This document shows, piece by piece, positions 33,115-41,890 of a stretch of DNA of 64,000 bases; within the stretch, counting starts at the first letter, position 1, and each line of letters starts with the position of its first letter. The stretch is from Paenibacillus sp. FSL H8-0548 (GTDB lineage: Bacteria; Bacillota; Bacilli; Paenibacillales; Paenibacillaceae): assembly GCF_038630985.1 (NCBI RefSeq), contig NZ_CP152049.1, forward strand, positions 3,801,501 to 3,865,500. The letters run 5' to 3'. Under the pieces are notes generated by a model. It ran no database searches. It saw only the letters and a program-made list of their open reading frames with translations, and was not told the DNA's origin. The position numbers were made by a program, and so were the translations under genes.

Positions 33115-33921
33115 ATGCATATGTGTGAACGCTATGATCTTATCTATCATTATCACGGGAAGCAATATTGTGAGCCTGGCTATACTTGGGGGCCAGGCGT
33201 TAAGGATCATTATAAAATTTTGTTCATCCACGAGGGTAAAGGCACCTATCAAATCAACGGTATAACGTATACACTCCAAAAAGGGCAAGGCTTTATGGTA
33301 TTTCCGAATACGATTTGCCAAATGAAAGCAGATCAACAAGAACCATGGGTCTATTCCTGGATCGCCTTTCAAGGCGACTATGTCGAACAACTGCTTGCAC
33401 AAGTGCAGCTCAATAAAGCTAACCCTCATTTTGGGTTTGCGCCTGCAAGCTGGTTTGATCCTTGGTTGGAACAGCTGACGGATGCCCATAAAACAATGAA
33501 AAATAGTGAGCTTATTATTCACAGCATTCTGTACCGTTTATTTGCAGAATGGATTGATATGTTGACGGCTCCTCATCAGATGGGCTATTTGCCAAAAGCA
33601 AAAGAAGTTTACGTACGGAAAGCAATTGAATATATCAAAACAAATTATTATAACAAGATTAGTATTAACGAGCTGGCAAGCTTAATTGGAATCGATCGAA
33701 TCTACTTATCCTCTTTGTTTAAGGAGTCCGTAGAGCTTTCACCGCAAATGTATTTGCTTCATTATCGTATGGATAGAGCATGTGATTTACTCTATAACCA
33801 ACAGCTTACGATCTCGGATATTTCCCATTCAGTCGGGTATAAGGACCCGCTGCTCTTCTCGAAAATGTTCAAAAAAGTGAAAGGGATCTCCCCTTCCTAC
33901 TATCGAACAAAATTAGTTTAG
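33115..33921 (+). CDS. AraC-family transcriptional regulator with cupin sensor domain
   Basis: 268 residues. The N-terminal half is an AraC-binding cupin (PGYTWGPGVKDHYKILFIHEGKGTYQINGITYTLQKGQGFMVFP), the C-terminal half a double HTH (KISINELASLIGIDRIYLSSLFKESVELSPQMYLLHYRMDRACDLL ... TISDISHSVGYKDPLLFSKMFKKVKGISPSYYR). Typical of sugar-responsive activators. The start may be 33115 or the second ATG at 33121; AGGAG lies just upstream. It is divergent from the aldo/keto reductase gene, the obvious candidate target, and ends at a hairpin terminator. Confidence 0.88.
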   Translation: MHMCERYDLIYHYHGKQYCEPGYTWGPGVKDHYKILFIHEGKGTYQINGITYTLQKGQGFMVFPNTICQMKADQQEPWVYSWIAFQGDYVEQLLAQVQLNKANPHFGFAPASWFDPWLEQLTDAHKTMKNSELIIHSILYRLFAEWIDMLTAPHQMGYLPKAKEVYVRKAIEYIKTNYYNKISINELASLIGIDRIYLSSLFKESVELSPQMYLLHYRMDRACDLLYNQQLTISDISHSVGYKDPLLFSKMFKKVKGISPSYYRTKLV

Positions 33922-33930
33922 AAGCTTATA

Positions 33931-33957
33931 AAGCAGGTACATTCCGTGTATCTGCTT
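33931..33957 (+). terminator. Intrinsic terminator after AraC gene
   Basis: AAGCAGGTACA/TGTATCTGCTT (one G-U) followed by TTGTTTTTT; it abuts the stop of the convergent gene. Confidence 0.75.
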
Positions 33958-34532
33958 CATTGTTTTTTCCGCTTTAACCAAACAAACCAAACGATCATAC
34001 CAATCAGTAGAACACCAGTTATGCTCAACCATACAATTAGAGCCGAATCTTTGTTTTGTTCTTCTTCAAGATCAACTTGATTTGTTGGGGCTTTCCCTTC
34101 ACCTAGTATAGCTAAATCTTCATTCGCCTCAGATAGTTTAGCCGTTCTATCGCATATGATCGTTACGAGCAGTTCTTTATCACCGTACATCGTAGATGGG
34201 TGAGCATAAACGAAGTACTCCTGACCTTCTTCAAAATGGATGCCGCAATCGCCGCCGCCTTGTCCCGTATGAACAATGATTTGTGAATCATCGCTGCCTT
34301 TCCAGGTCTGGCTTACTTCAAAGCGTGCGCTTTTCGTCATGCTTCCGTTTGACTGTCGATTATTTTTGACTTCCAAAACTCTTCCGGCAAATACAGCATC
34401 AGATCGACTTAATTGAGCTTCTACCGTTAAACGCTCGGCACAAGAACAAGCATAAACATGAGAAGGCCTTAATATGATCATCATGCTCACCGTTAAGCAC
34501 ACTAGCAAAATCAAATGCATACCTTTTTTCAT
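33957..34532 (-). CDS. Surface protein with TIMP/NTR-like domain
   Basis: 191 residues. Signal peptide 1-28 ending VYA, mature N-terminus CSCAERLTVEAQLSRSDAVFAGRVLEV, the CSC start characteristic of netrin/TIMP-like modules, followed by ARFEVSQTWKGS and a Cys-containing GGGDCGIHFEEGQEYFVYA. A linker precedes a C-terminal transmembrane helix (IVWLSITGVLLIGMIVWFVWL) and a basic tail (KRKKQ), anchoring the domain outside. Bacterial members have no established role. SD CAGGGGGAT. It follows the cyd operon in the same direction but with an 84-base gap. Confidence 0.72.
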   Translation of the reverse strand: MKKGMHLILLVCLTVSMMIILRPSHVYACSCAERLTVEAQLSRSDAVFAGRVLEVKNNRQSNGSMTKSARFEVSQTWKGSDDSQIIVHTGQGGGDCGIHFEEGQEYFVYAHPSTMYGDKELLVTIICDRTAKLSEANEDLAILGEGKAPTNQVDLEEEQNKDSALIVWLSITGVLLIGMIVWFVWLKRKKQ

Positions 34533-34615
34533 TTTGTATATCCCCCTGTTTTTTATCGCTTATATCCATAACGAGGGCGATTCACCTAATGTTGCTCATC
34601 TGCTTTTTTGTAGGT

Positions 34616-34711
34616 TTAAAACACATAACGCAGCGCAGATATTAACATCAAAACAGCGATTCCGAAACATAGACGCATCAGCCATTTATCTTGACGATCG
34701 AAGATATTCAT
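34616..34711 (-). CDS. CydS-like small subunit of cytochrome bd oxidase
   Basis: 31 residues, MNIFDRQDKWLMRLCFGIAV-LMLISALRYVF, a single-helix membrane protein. Its ATG overlaps the cydB stop as TAATG (34711), with SD GAAGGGAG inside the end of cydB, so it is translationally coupled. Cytochrome bd oxidases are known to contain single-helix extra subunits (CydX in E. coli, CydS in Geobacillus) that stabilise the haem site. The sequence is not obviously similar to either, so the assignment is by position, size and topology. Confidence 0.65.
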   Translation of the reverse strand: MNIFDRQDKWLMRLCFGIAVLMLISALRYVF

Positions 34712-35724
34712 TACGTTTCTCCCTTCACATACTTCGCATTAAATAAAAATAATCTAAGCAGCAGCACAAGCGAAGGAATCAACAGTACAAGTCCTGCTAT
34801 AAAAGCTATGACTAACGCACGCCCCATTACCGGATTAGTTACGCTGCTGGATATGGTCAAATAAGGATAGAGTAAATAAGGAAGATGAGAAATCCCGTAT
34901 CCGAAAAAAGCAAAGGCAAACTGCAGCATCACCATGACAAATGCTGTGCCATAGTTCTGTCGACGCCATACAAGCCAAACAGCAATACCAAAGCTGATTA
35001 AGGAAAGGATAAACATCCACCATACCTTAAGCGTATTTTGAAAATGCTCCAGATTATGATTACGCAGCGCGATGAAGACAAAAAGGCTGGAAATAATCGT
35101 AGGTATGCCACCCCACAAAGCAAAAGATCGAAGTCTTTCGAGTGCCTTTATGTCTTTCGCACGGTCTGCATAATAGCTAAGAAAAGTAGAGCTGATAAAT
35201 AGAACGCTCGATACAGCAAGAAGGACGACTGCCCAAGAATAGGCGCTAAAAAACAACTCTCCCATCAGCAGTGTAACGGCGTTGTCACGAACAGACAAAA
35301 AACCTCCCTCCGAAATCGTAAATACTGTGGATAGAGATGCCGGTATAAGCAGCCCCGTTATCCCATAGGCGATAAGATAAAGATTGCTTTTCTTAGCGCC
35401 GTAGTTGGCAAATGCGTAGAAAGAACCCCGGATAGCGAGCAAAATAAGTGCAATGCTCCCAGGGATAAGTAAAGCAGTTCCATAATAATAGGCAGTATCC
35501 GGGAAAAAACCGACAATACCGACGAAAAAGAATACAAAAAAAACATTCGTAACTTCCCAAACAGGTGATAAATATCTAGAGATCACTGGAGCAATAATCG
35601 TGTCTATCCCAATAACCTTACCGTAATAAGCGTAGAAGCCCGCACCGAAATCAATGGAAGCAACAATTAAATAGCCATATAGAAATATCCAAAGCACAGT
35701 GATACCAAGCTGTTCAAGCGACAT
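34711..35724 (-). CDS. cydB: Cytochrome d ubiquinol oxidase subunit II
   Basis: 337 residues, eight or so transmembrane helices. N-terminus LGITVLWIFLYGYLIVASIDFGAGFYAYY is the CydB signature, with the conserved Trp/Gly-rich loops after it. Together with CydA it forms the high-affinity, proton-motive bd oxidase of the membrane that reduces O2 to water with quinol. SD AGGAGGGCATCGGA. It lies 12 bases downstream of cydA and overlaps a small CydS-like ORF. Confidence 0.9.
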   Translation of the reverse strand: MSLEQLGITVLWIFLYGYLIVASIDFGAGFYAYYGKVIGIDTIIAPVISRYLSPVWEVTNVFFVFFFVGIVGFFPDTAYYYGTALLIPGSIALILLAIRGSFYAFANYGAKKSNLYLIAYGITGLLIPASLSTVFTISEGGFLSVRDNAVTLLMGELFFSAYSWAVVLLAVSSVLFISSTFLSYYADRAKDIKALERLRSFALWGGIPTIISSLFVFIALRNHNLEHFQNTLKVWWMFILSLISFGIAVWLVWRRQNYGTAFVMVMLQFAFAFFGYGISHLPYLLYPYLTISSSVTNPVMGRALVIAFIAGLVLLIPSLVLLLRLFLFNAKYVKGET

Positions 35725-35736
35725 TCCGATGCCCTC

Positions 35737-37065
35737 CTACAAAATTATTTTGCGTTCTTCAAGCTCAAGTTCCGCCGGTTTGTTACGGAACAAACGGCCC
35801 AGCACATACAAGCAAAGAATGCCAAGCAACAGGTATAAAGCTGCAAACATCCAGAAGGTGATGCTAACATCTGGATTTGTTGTCGCTGCATCAGACACGC
35901 GCATATATCCTCTTAAAATCCATGGTTGTCTCCCTACTTCCGCATAAAACCAGCCTAATTCTATAGCAAGCAAGGATAAGGGGCCACCTGCAATGATGCC
36001 AAGAAGCAGCCAGCGATTGTAGGCATTCCATCGTTTCATTCGGTTCATTACAAGAAAAATAATAGGAATGGCAAGCAAGTAAAAGCCAATCCCAACCATG
36101 GAATCAAACAGATAGTGTACATATAACGGAGGCCACTCGTCCTTTGGAAATTCATTTAACCCGACAACCGTACCTTTTGGATCATGTGTTGCAAGAAGGC
36201 TAAGCGCCCATGGAATTTTGATCGCTCCTGTGATCTCGTTCGTCTCCGGATTCAATCGACCTCCAACAATAAGGGAAGCTTGATCGCTGGTTTCGAAGTG
36301 CCATTCTGCCGCTGCAAGCTTTTCTGGCTGCTGCTCCGCTAAAAATACGGCGGAAAGATCGCCAATCCCGATCGTCGCCGCTGCAAGAATAAGCCCGACC
36401 ATCATATTGAGGCGAATGGACTTTTTATAGTAATCGTTCTTTCGTCCTCTCAGAATGGAAAATGCGGCAAGCATGGCAAGTAGAAAAGCTGCTGTTAAGT
36501 AAGCGGAAGATAAGACATGTGCCACTTTTGAAGGTGTCGCAGGATTGAACATAGCGGCGAGCGGATCAAGATTTGTCAACTTGCCACCTTCTAAAGTAAA
36601 GCCCTGTGGTGTATTCATAAAAGCATTAACCATCGTAATAAACAATGCGGAAGCAGATGAACCTATGACAATTGGAAGGGACAACAACCAGTGAAAGTAT
36701 GGGTTCGAGAAACGGTTCCATGTATACAAATAGATCCCAAGAAAAATGGCTTCAAAGAAAAATGCGAAGGTTTCCAAAAAGAGCGGTAAACTGATCACGT
36801 TGCCCGCAAAACGCATAAACTCTGGCCATAATAGGCTAAGCTGAAGACCGATACATGTCCCGGTAACCACACCAACAGCAACGGTAATGACAAAACCGCG
36901 TGTCCAACGTCGTGCCATTAGCGTATAATGAGAATCTTTTTTTCTTATTCCTATCCATTCGGCGATGGAGATGAAGATTGGTATGCCAACCCCTACTGTT
37001 GCGAACAAGATATGAAACGCAAGTGTCATTTCCGTCAATGCGCGGCTCCAATTCAAAGCACTCAA
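35737..37065 (-). CDS. cydA: Cytochrome d ubiquinol oxidase subunit I
   Basis: 442 residues from TTG 37065, selected because AGGAGG lies 7 bases before it; an upstream ATG (37086) places the SD inside the coding sequence. Membrane helices include the haem ligand H18 (TEMTLAFHILFATVGVGIP), the FLETFAFFFEAIFLGIYLY stretch with Glu ligands, and KVAHVLSSAYLTAAF. The region between helices (NEITGAIKIPWALSLLATHDPKG) gives a short Q-loop, as in the cyanide-insensitive/short-Q-loop class. First gene of the cyd operon. Confidence 0.92.
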   Translation of the reverse strand: MSALNWSRALTEMTLAFHILFATVGVGIPIFISIAEWIGIRKKDSHYTLMARRWTRGFVITVAVGVVTGTCIGLQLSLLWPEFMRFAGNVISLPLFLETFAFFFEAIFLGIYLYTWNRFSNPYFHWLLSLPIVIGSSASALFITMVNAFMNTPQGFTLEGGKLTNLDPLAAMFNPATPSKVAHVLSSAYLTAAFLLAMLAAFSILRGRKNDYYKKSIRLNMMVGLILAAATIGIGDLSAVFLAEQQPEKLAAAEWHFETSDQASLIVGGRLNPETNEITGAIKIPWALSLLATHDPKGTVVGLNEFPKDEWPPLYVHYLFDSMVGIGFYLLAIPIIFLVMNRMKRWNAYNRWLLLGIIAGGPLSLLAIELGWFYAEVGRQPWILRGYMRVSDAATTNPDVSITFWMFAALYLLLGILCLYVLGRLFRNKPAELELEERKIIL

Positions 37066-37180
37066 CTTATTTCCTCCTGTATACACAATATTGGATATTT
37101 CCGTTAATTTCTTAGATTAATATTCCTTTCAATTCCAAAAAGTATACAAGAGAGTAAAGCAGCTAGAAAACGCCAAAAAA

Positions 37181-37204
37181 TCCCCATCTGAACGAAGATG
37201 GGGA
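37181..37204 (-). terminator. Intrinsic terminator of the GNAT gene
   Basis: TCCCCATCT/AGATGGGGA with TTTTTT on the - strand. Confidence 0.85.
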
Positions 37205-37224
37205 TACTGAAAAAATAATTAATG

Positions 37225-37647
37225 CTATAAATCTTTAATCATCTTAACATGAGGAATGTCTTCTTCCATAAAAACAGTTGAAGCTATCTCATAGCCTTGT
37301 TTTTCATAAAATGGAGCCGCTTGTACCTGTCCGTGCAGCTTTGCTTTCGCTACGCCCTTCTCGATAGCAATAGCCTCAAGCTCCTCCATAATCGCTTGAC
37401 CCAAACGATGCTTGCGATGTGTTGAAAGTACGCAAATACGCTCCAGCTTAGCCATATCATCTACGATTCTAACTCGGCCAGTTCCAACAGCTTCATTCTC
37501 AAAATATACGAGCACATGATCAGCGACATCATCGTACTCATCGAGTTCAGCTTCCTCTGGTACGCCCTGCTCCTTTACAAAGACGGCTTTCCGAATACGG
37601 TATGCTTCCTCTAATTGCTCTTCTGTCGTAATTCGTTTCGTTTCCAT
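37225..37647 (-). CDS. GNAT-family N-acetyltransferase (ElaA/YjcF-like)
   Basis: 140 residues. It has the GNAT core: RKAVFVKEQGVPEEAELDEYDDVADHVLVYFE, then VGTGRVRIVDDMAKLERICVLSTHRKHRLGQAIMEELEAIA (acetyl-CoA-binding R/Q-x-x-G-x-G/A loop, here RKHRLGQA), and AAPFYEKQGYEI at the C-terminus. The 'FVxEQGVPEExE' N-terminus marks the ElaA/YjcF-like subgroup of unknown substrate. Ribosome binding site is weak (GAGAG). Monocistronic. Confidence 0.85.
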   Translation of the reverse strand: METKRITTEEQLEEAYRIRKAVFVKEQGVPEEAELDEYDDVADHVLVYFENEAVGTGRVRIVDDMAKLERICVLSTHRKHRLGQAIMEELEAIAIEKGVAKAKLHGQVQAAPFYEKQGYEIASTVFMEEDIPHVKMIKDL

Positions 37648-37868
37648 CTCTCGTCAACCATCCCATCCATACTCTCTATTTTCAATAAAATGATACGCTT
37701 TACTCCATATTATAATACTAGTGTGCAAGGATGCAAAAGCGTTTAGAAAATACTCTCTAAAATAACTAACGAGAGGAACTATACGCCAAAACAGGATGTT
37801 TCTTTTCGCTAATGAAATGCTATGCTATTCATAAGTAAATCCATCACATTTAAGAGGCGGGATACATT

Positions 37869-38708
37869 ATGTCATACCTATCTATTAGTACATGGAGCTT
37901 ACACCGGTTATTAGGCCCTCTTCGTCTAACCGCTTGGAATACTGAAACAGGAGAACATACGGTTCGAGAACAGGAGCAGCCGCAGATCCATACCTTGCTT
38001 GAGCTGCCTGCTGAAGCAGCAGCTAGAGGCTATCAAGCCATTGAAGTATGCCATTTTCATTTTCCAACGACTGATTCAGCTTATTTAGAGCAGCTGCGCA
38101 GCTCCTTCCAAGCGTCAGATGTCCGGTTCGATACCTTGCTTCTCGATTATGGCAATCTTACAGCTAATGATGCTGTTCAAAGAAAAGCTGACCTCTCATT
38201 TATCAAAAAATGGATTGATATTGCCTCGCACTGCGGTGCAAAACAAATTCGAGTCATTGCTGGAGAAGCACCTCCTTCCGATGAGGAAGCGATTCAGCTC
38301 TCGGCAGCTTCCCTCGCGGAGCTCGCAAATTATGCAGCTGCCAAGAGCGTGCGAGTGATAACAGAAAATTTCAAAGCTTTAACCTCAACGGCAGCAAGCA
38401 GCCTAAAACTGCTTTCACAGGCTGGTGATTCCGTTGGGTTCATTACTGATTTTGGTAATTATTATAGTCCAGAAAAAATAGAACAGATCGGTTCGACCAT
38501 TCCTTTCAGTGTCTCGGTACATGTTAAGCCCTCCTATGATTCAGAAGGTTTTCCCGATGAAGCGGAGCTCATTTCTTATTTGCAGAAGGTTCAGCATGTT
38601 GGCTTTTCTGGCGCTTATGTACTTATTTACGACGGTCCTGGGGACATGTGGGAAGGACTTGCAAGAGTTAAAGCGATCGTTGAGCCATATATATTGACAG
38701 CGGGCTAG
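37869..38708 (+). CDS. Sugar phosphate isomerase/epimerase-like TIM-barrel protein
   Basis: 279 residues of the AP-endonuclease-2 type barrel: LSISTWSLHRLLG at the start, AIEVCHFHFPTTD (His ligands), LLDYGNLT, IRVIAGEAPP, VITENFK (Glu ligand), GFITDFGNYYSPEKIEQIG, VSVHVKPSYD and AYVLIYDGPGDMWEG. The metal-ligand residues expected of the family are mostly present. It probably isomerises or dehydrates a sugar or inositol-type substrate in the cytosol. SD AAGAGGCGGG. It is followed at 100 bases by a Fur-box-controlled gene, so the two are probably separate units. Confidence 0.8.
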   Translation: MSYLSISTWSLHRLLGPLRLTAWNTETGEHTVREQEQPQIHTLLELPAEAAARGYQAIEVCHFHFPTTDSAYLEQLRSSFQASDVRFDTLLLDYGNLTANDAVQRKADLSFIKKWIDIASHCGAKQIRVIAGEAPPSDEEAIQLSAASLAELANYAAAKSVRVITENFKALTSTAASSLKLLSQAGDSVGFITDFGNYYSPEKIEQIGSTIPFSVSVHVKPSYDSEGFPDEAELISYLQKVQHVGFSGAYVLIYDGPGDMWEGLARVKAIVEPYILTAG

Positions 38709-38734
38709 TGTCCTCCTATACTTATAGAGTTAAG

Positions 38735-38753
38735 AAAATGATAATCGTTATCG
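38735..38753. promoter_or_regulatory. Fur box upstream of FhuF-like gene
   Basis: AAAATGATAATCGTTATCG matches the 19-bp GATAATGATAATCATTATC Fur box at most positions, with the TGATAATCGTTATC core intact, about 55 bases before the start codon. Confidence 0.75.
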
Positions 38754-38807
38754 TTTGATCATATACTCTAAAAGTAAACTATTTGAATAGATTCGAGGGG
38801 ACCGCTA

Positions 38808-39617
38808 ATGGCACAGGATATGGATTTTACACTGATAGAAACCTTTTTTCATATATCTCCAAACGGAGCAGCTCATCCTTTATATGAGTTACCAGCAGTA
38901 GACTTTCTTAATCCGGAGATTTCTCGTGCTACACTGCTAAAGGCTGGAGAAATGGTTAATGCCATCGGGATGCAGCTTGCGACTTCTTTCGTCGGCATGT
39001 CTTTTTTCAATCTTTGCATTACGAATCTCTTCTTCACCGCTAAATATAACCGTTTTTTGGATTTATCATTACATAATCTCACGTACCAGCTGGAGTCACA
39101 TGACGATCATGCGCATCTTGGATTTAAAATAAATGAGCTGCGCTGGACTGAACTTCCTCAAGATGAAGCTGAGCGCAAGAGCTTTCTCGAGCATGCTTTT
39201 CAGTCCTTCTTTAGTGATGAAATTAATGCGATTGTGGAGGCTGTTGCCGATAGTGCCGATGTAAAATCAGCAATGATTTGGAATCAGGTCGGGGGTCACA
39301 TTCATGCTGTTCGTGACTATGTGTTCAAGTATATTGCTGATGATCAATCATTTTTAGATCGCTTTCAGAGCGATCTCGACATCATTATTGGGCTTCCTGC
39401 GAATGCCTTTAATCGCAGACGCAATCCTTTTGTTCATAAACCGCGTTATATTGCTGATCCTTGGTCACCGCCTGACGGCATGGTAGCGCTCCACTCCTCC
39501 TGCTGTATGTATGAATGCCGTGTTAATGGTCAGAAATGCTATACCTGCCCACGAATGCTGCCGGAAGAACGTGAAGAAAGACGTCAGCTTGTGCTAGCTG
39601 CTGCTGCGAATGAATAA
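38808..39617 (+). CDS. FhuF-like ferric siderophore reductase (2Fe-2S)
   Basis: 269 residues, cytoplasmic. The C-terminal Cys motif SSCCMYECRVNGQKCYTCPRM supplies four cysteines in the CC-x(3)-C...C-x(2)-C arrangement of FhuF-like [2Fe-2S] ferric reductases, which release iron from siderophores. The N-terminal 230 residues are the IucA/IucC-C-terminal-like helical domain. A Fur box lies in its promoter, as expected for iron-starvation induction. SD GAGGGG. No siderophore transporter is adjacent, so it stands alone. Confidence 0.82.
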   Translation: MAQDMDFTLIETFFHISPNGAAHPLYELPAVDFLNPEISRATLLKAGEMVNAIGMQLATSFVGMSFFNLCITNLFFTAKYNRFLDLSLHNLTYQLESHDDHAHLGFKINELRWTELPQDEAERKSFLEHAFQSFFSDEINAIVEAVADSADVKSAMIWNQVGGHIHAVRDYVFKYIADDQSFLDRFQSDLDIIIGLPANAFNRRRNPFVHKPRYIADPWSPPDGMVALHSSCCMYECRVNGQKCYTCPRMLPEEREERRQLVLAAAANE

Positions 39618-39619
39618 AA

Positions 39620-39660
39620 AAAACGGTTGATTGATACTTTGAGTATCAGTCAACCGTTTT
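39620..39660. terminator. Bidirectional intrinsic terminator
   Basis: AAAACGGTTGAxTGATAC/GTATCAxTCAACCGTTTT (39620-39637, 39643-39660), near-perfect 18-bp arms with A and T tracts, between FhuF-like and GH105 genes. Confidence 0.93.
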
Positions 39661-39676
39661 TTTTATTCAGCGGATA

Positions 39677-41866
39677 TTACTCAGCAAGTCGGTTATTTGT
39701 CTCTATAAGATGCTTGCGCAGCTTAAGTATTTCAATACCTGCGAGCAAAACGATTCCAATACCATGTGTATCATTTAGTTGCCAACTTAACTCATCTTTA
39801 TAATAGTAAGCGGAGTAGGAATAACCAGATCCTCTGCATACACCGTACACATTACCATTCTTATCGATGCAGCGGCTGACCAGCCCCTCCCACCCTTTCA
39901 GGACGGATGTTGTATAAGACTCGATATCCGATAACCATCCGTAACGCACCCCGCGAACAAATGCATAGATGAACATCGACGTACAAGATGCTTCCTCATA
40001 TGATTCCGGATCAGTCAACACCTGATGCCATAAACCATATTGTCCCTGCAGCCGGATATATCCCGAACAAAGCTCACGGAAAAATGCTAAAATCTGCGGA
40101 TATAACGGATGTTCCTCAGGCATAACCGCAAGCAATTCAGTCAACGAGAACAGTACCCAGCCATTGCCTCGTCCCCACGCCACACCATTTGGCTTATCGA
40201 ATTTGTAATCATAAACATGGTGCATAATTTGCAGATCCGGCATAAATAATCTTTCTTTATAGTGTAAAAATTGTGCAGCCGCATCGTCCAAATAAGCGGG
40301 ATCTCCCGTTCGTTCGTAATATTTACTTAAGAAAGGGGTACTCATATACAAATCGTCGCACCACATCGTATCCTTCATGAAATCAGTTGTACCTCTAGTC
40401 CTGAATAGCGCACCATCAGACCGTCTATCCTGTACCTCAGTAATATACGAAGCAATACGCTTTGCCACATCATCAACACCGTTCAAATGAAAAGCTTTAT
40501 CGGCTTCCAGCATCGTTGCTCCGAAGGAACCACAGTCGTCTAAGCTGTCAATTAACGTCAATTGATGATTTAAACCAGGTGAACCATATTGATTGCTGTC
40601 CCACATGCAGTATTCATCCATACGAGTACATTGTTCAATATGGTCTGCCGCATATTTCGAATAGTATGGATTTGACAATTCTAAACCTGTTTTCAATAAA
40701 CCATACAGTGTGACTCCAAGTGGATAGTTCCACTTGCCATACATCCCATTTTCCAAATACGGCCTTACCCAAACCTCTGGTTTGTCCACTTGCCAGAAGG
40801 TTTTTTCTGTTCCTTGTCCAAATATGCGGTCAACCCTTGTAATTTCACCTGCATTAGGTGTTTGATTAGTATGGAACGGCCCTAGATAGAGCCAGCAATC
40901 ACTCAAACCCTCAACGGGATAAGGTTTATCCAGCTTAACGCTGCCATTCAACGGTTGTTTTACTTCAAGTTCAAATCCCCAGTCTTGATCGGAATCGGAA
41001 TTCGTGGATCGCAGCACAAGATCATGGCTGCCGAATGGAAGCTGCATGGTAAACTCTGCTGATCCTTTATTCCCTTCTGTTTCATAGATGGAATGACCAT
41101 TCAAATATATGATGCTGGCCCCATGATATTGCAGAGCTAATGTTACACTTTGGGAATAGGGACTAGAATTAGCTAGCTTGGACCAAGCAAATGCTGCCAT
41201 GTCACTGGTCCTACCGAACAGGCGTCTGAAGATGCCTTGCTCCTTTTCCATCGGCGTCCAATCCATAGACGGATACCAACGGAATGGATCAGCAACCAGA
41301 TCCTCTCCATATGGAAGGACTGCACGTGCATGATTTTGCGGTTCGCTATAAATCCAGCCTTCCTGCCCATCTCCTCCCGGAGCCAGAACATGCATCGGAA
41401 ACCCTTTTATACTGCCTGTTCCGAATCTTCCGCCACAGCCTGTTCCAGTTGCCACAAATTCTAATACGAGATCATTCCAGCCTTTGCGCAGTTTGGCACG
41501 GAAATAATTTTTCCGATCAGGAAAAACGTCATCATTCAAATTCGATGTAAACTGTAGACTATCATTCACATAGACTTTGGCTGGAGAGAGGCAGCTGATA
41601 AGAAATGGACTATCCGACTCTTGATCACTCCAGAGTTTGCTCCATACATATACGAATTGTCCATCCGTCAGCTCTGGCAATCTCTCTACAAGATTCATAT
41701 GATATAGGTAATCCTCACCGCGCTTAAAGCCCCTTCTGTCATACGTTCGATATACGGGAAGGCGCTTCGGATGGGCCCCTATGAATCGGCCCGCTACAGT
41801 CTCAAGAATACTTTCATCACTTCCGGAGATGGATTCCTGCTCCTCATAATAAGGTAATATGCTCAT
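39677..41866 (-). CDS. yteR: GH105 unsaturated rhamnogalacturonyl hydrolase with N-terminal extra domain
   Basis: 729 residues, nearly double a plain YteR (about 373). The C-terminal half is GH88/GH105: FMKDTMWCDDLYMSTPFLSKYY (catalytic Asp), NGVAWGRGNGWVLFSLTELL (WGRGNGW motif), LWHQVLTDPESYEEASCTSMFIYAF and the substrate-binding Trp/Arg loops. The N-terminal 330 residues are beta-rich (LVLEFVATGTGCGGRFGTGS, SIIYLNGHSIYETEGNKG), perhaps a sugar-binding module. No signal peptide, so it acts in the cytosol on unsaturated oligosaccharides imported by the Lpl-like transporter. Last gene of the rhamnogalacturonan cluster. Paralogy of the symbol is by analogy. Confidence 0.85.
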   Translation of the reverse strand: MSILPYYEEQESISGSDESILETVAGRFIGAHPKRLPVYRTYDRRGFKRGEDYLYHMNLVERLPELTDGQFVYVWSKLWSDQESDSPFLISCLSPAKVYVNDSLQFTSNLNDDVFPDRKNYFRAKLRKGWNDLVLEFVATGTGCGGRFGTGSIKGFPMHVLAPGGDGQEGWIYSEPQNHARAVLPYGEDLVADPFRWYPSMDWTPMEKEQGIFRRLFGRTSDMAAFAWSKLANSSPYSQSVTLALQYHGASIIYLNGHSIYETEGNKGSAEFTMQLPFGSHDLVLRSTNSDSDQDWGFELEVKQPLNGSVKLDKPYPVEGLSDCWLYLGPFHTNQTPNAGEITRVDRIFGQGTEKTFWQVDKPEVWVRPYLENGMYGKWNYPLGVTLYGLLKTGLELSNPYYSKYAADHIEQCTRMDEYCMWDSNQYGSPGLNHQLTLIDSLDDCGSFGATMLEADKAFHLNGVDDVAKRIASYITEVQDRRSDGALFRTRGTTDFMKDTMWCDDLYMSTPFLSKYYERTGDPAYLDDAAAQFLHYKERLFMPDLQIMHHVYDYKFDKPNGVAWGRGNGWVLFSLTELLAVMPEEHPLYPQILAFFRELCSGYIRLQGQYGLWHQVLTDPESYEEASCTSMFIYAFVRGVRYGWLSDIESYTTSVLKGWEGLVSRCIDKNGNVYGVCRGSGYSYSAYYYKDELSWQLNDTHGIGIVLLAGIEILKLRKHLIETNNRLAE

Positions 41867-41890
41867 ATGTTCTGATTTCCTCGCTTCCCA

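Noticed and set aside
32989..33522. Long open frame opposite the AraC gene
   Set aside because: It lies antisense to a well-supported AraC regulator and has no family features.
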